This document shows positions 63,360 to 64,000 of a DNA stretch of 64,000 nt, piece by piece. Positions within the stretch are counted from its first letter, which is position 1, and every line of letters starts with the position of its first letter. The notes under the pieces are model-generated. The model had not been told where the DNA came from. It saw only the letters and a list, made by a program, of their open reading frames with translations, and did no database searches. Location of the stretch: assembly GCF_900100755.1 (NCBI RefSeq), contig NZ_FNCI01000004.1, positions 188,089 through 252,088 of the forward strand, in the 5' to 3' direction. Origin of the DNA: Onishia taeanensis (lineage in GTDB: Bacteria > Pseudomonadota > Gammaproteobacteria > Pseudomonadales > Halomonadaceae). Both the position numbers and the translations under genes were made by a program.

Positions 63360-64000
63360 TCAGCGAATATCATCCAAGGCAATACGCCGCCCTTCCTTGA
63401 GGGAGCGCTCCGCGGCCTCGGCCAGCCGCAGTGCCTCGAGTCCGTCATGTGCGCTGGTCAAAGGTGCGCGCTGCTGCTGCCAGGCGGTCACGAAATCGTC
63501 GATCTCACGGGCGAAGGCCGCCGCATAGCGCTCAAGGAAGAACCATTGAGGCTTTTCCTCAACCTGTCCGCCCTCGCCGGTGAAGCGCAGCCGGGTTTCG
63601 GTTTCGTTCTGGGCCTGAAGCATGCCACCGCTGCCGAAGGCCTCGATACGCTGGTCATAGCCGTAGCAGGCACGCCGCGAGTTATTGATGTGGCACAGCC
63701 GGCCACTGGCGGTGGTCAAGGTCACCATGGCGGTATCCACATCCCCTGCCTCGCCAATGGCCGGATCGATCAGGCAACTGGCTGTCGCCTGAACAAACGT
63801 AATGGGCTCATCTAACAGCCAACGTGCCATATCGAAGTCGTGAATCATCATGTCGCGGAATAGCCCACCAGACGCCGCCACGTACTCAGCGGGTGGTGGT
63901 AACGGGTCACGGCTGATGATGCTTAGCGTCTCGAGTACGCCAATACGTCCCTCGGCCACTGCCTGCTTGAGCGCCGAGAACTGCGGGTCATGGCGACGGT
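63360..64000 (-). CDS. iolG: Inositol 2-dehydrogenase IolG (partial, N-terminus outside window)
   Basis: The C-terminal 213 residues of a GFO/IDH/MocA oxidoreductase. The segment RRHDPQFSALKQAVAEGRIG, then ISRDPLPPPAEYVAASGGLFRDMMIHDFDMARWLL (with the catalytic DxxxH-type region) and VDTAMVTLTTASGRLCHINNSRRACYGYDQRIEAFGSGG are typical of inositol 2-dehydrogenases. It oxidises myo-inositol to 2-keto-myo-inositol. The N-terminal NAD-binding domain lies beyond position 64000. It precedes iolB, so an iol operon extends out of the window. Confidence 0.93.
   Translation of the reverse strand, partial: RRHDPQFSALKQAVAEGRIGVLETLSIISRDPLPPPAEYVAASGGLFRDMMIHDFDMARWLLDEPITFVQATASCLIDPAIGEAGDVDTAMVTLTTASGRLCHINNSRRACYGYDQRIEAFGSGGMLQAQNETETRLRFTGEGGQVEEKPQWFFLERYAAAFAREIDDFVTAWQQQRAPLTSAHDGLEALRLAEAAERSLKEGRRIALDDIR

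Overview
The window looks like chromosome from a halophilic or halotolerant gammaproteobacterium, most likely a Halomonadaceae member (Halomonas-like). This is inferred from gene content and order: an enteric-style flhDC/motAB-cheAW block, a betIBA choline-to-glycine-betaine operon with a divergent choline-binding protein gene, inositol catabolism genes, LigB, and many acidic proteins. No sequence search was possible.

About the first 46 kb is one large motility region. From the left: cheW (cut by the window edge)-cheA-motB-motA on the minus strand; flhC-flhD (class I master regulator); a fliD-fliS-fliT operon that continues into a second FliK-like protein and a free-standing FlhB C-terminal homologue; a PilZ/HD-GYP-like fusion; DUF2835; flagellin fliC; and a 1488-residue multidomain protein that I read as a flagellin-modifying enzyme (TPR + O-GlcNAc-transferase-like + two FkbM-like modules + sulfotransferase-like). 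Next come a second stator pair, flaG, fliE facing away from fliFGHIJK, then fliLMNOPQR. These converge on the minus-strand axial operon flgBCDEFG-HIJ-KL, with flgA, flgM and flgN at its far side. At least six sites fit the sigma-28 (FliA) consensus TAAAGTTT-N11-GCCGATAA, ahead of motA, fliD, fliC, flaG, flgK and flgM. This suggests the usual three-tier hierarchy of FlhDC, then hook-basal body, then FliA/FlgM late genes. fliA, flhA, flhB and most che genes are not in the window.

The region from 46 to 64 kb is mixed. It holds ligB with a signal-peptide-like N-terminus, two identical tRNA-Asn genes and one tRNA-Met, choX facing betI-betB-betA across a palindromic BetI-type operator, a curli locus, fadE with a PsrA-like operator, an SLC13/RCK_C permease, and the start of a myo-inositol catabolic cluster (iolB, partial iolG). 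The curli locus encodes a CsgA-like major subunit, a CsgH-like chaperone, a CsgB-like subunit, CsgF and CsgG; no csgE or csgD is seen.

The most interesting item is the 13.9-18.4 kb gene beside flagellin, which joins glycosyl transfer, methyl transfer and sulfo transfer modules in one chain. Other items worth a check are the PilZ protein fused to an HD-GYP domain that lacks its HH metal ligands, the FlhB-tail/FliK-like pair in the filament-cap operon, a 15-bp tandem array between fliE and fliF, and the curli locus with CsgH but no CsgE. No insertion sequences, prophage, CRISPR arrays or rRNA genes were seen.
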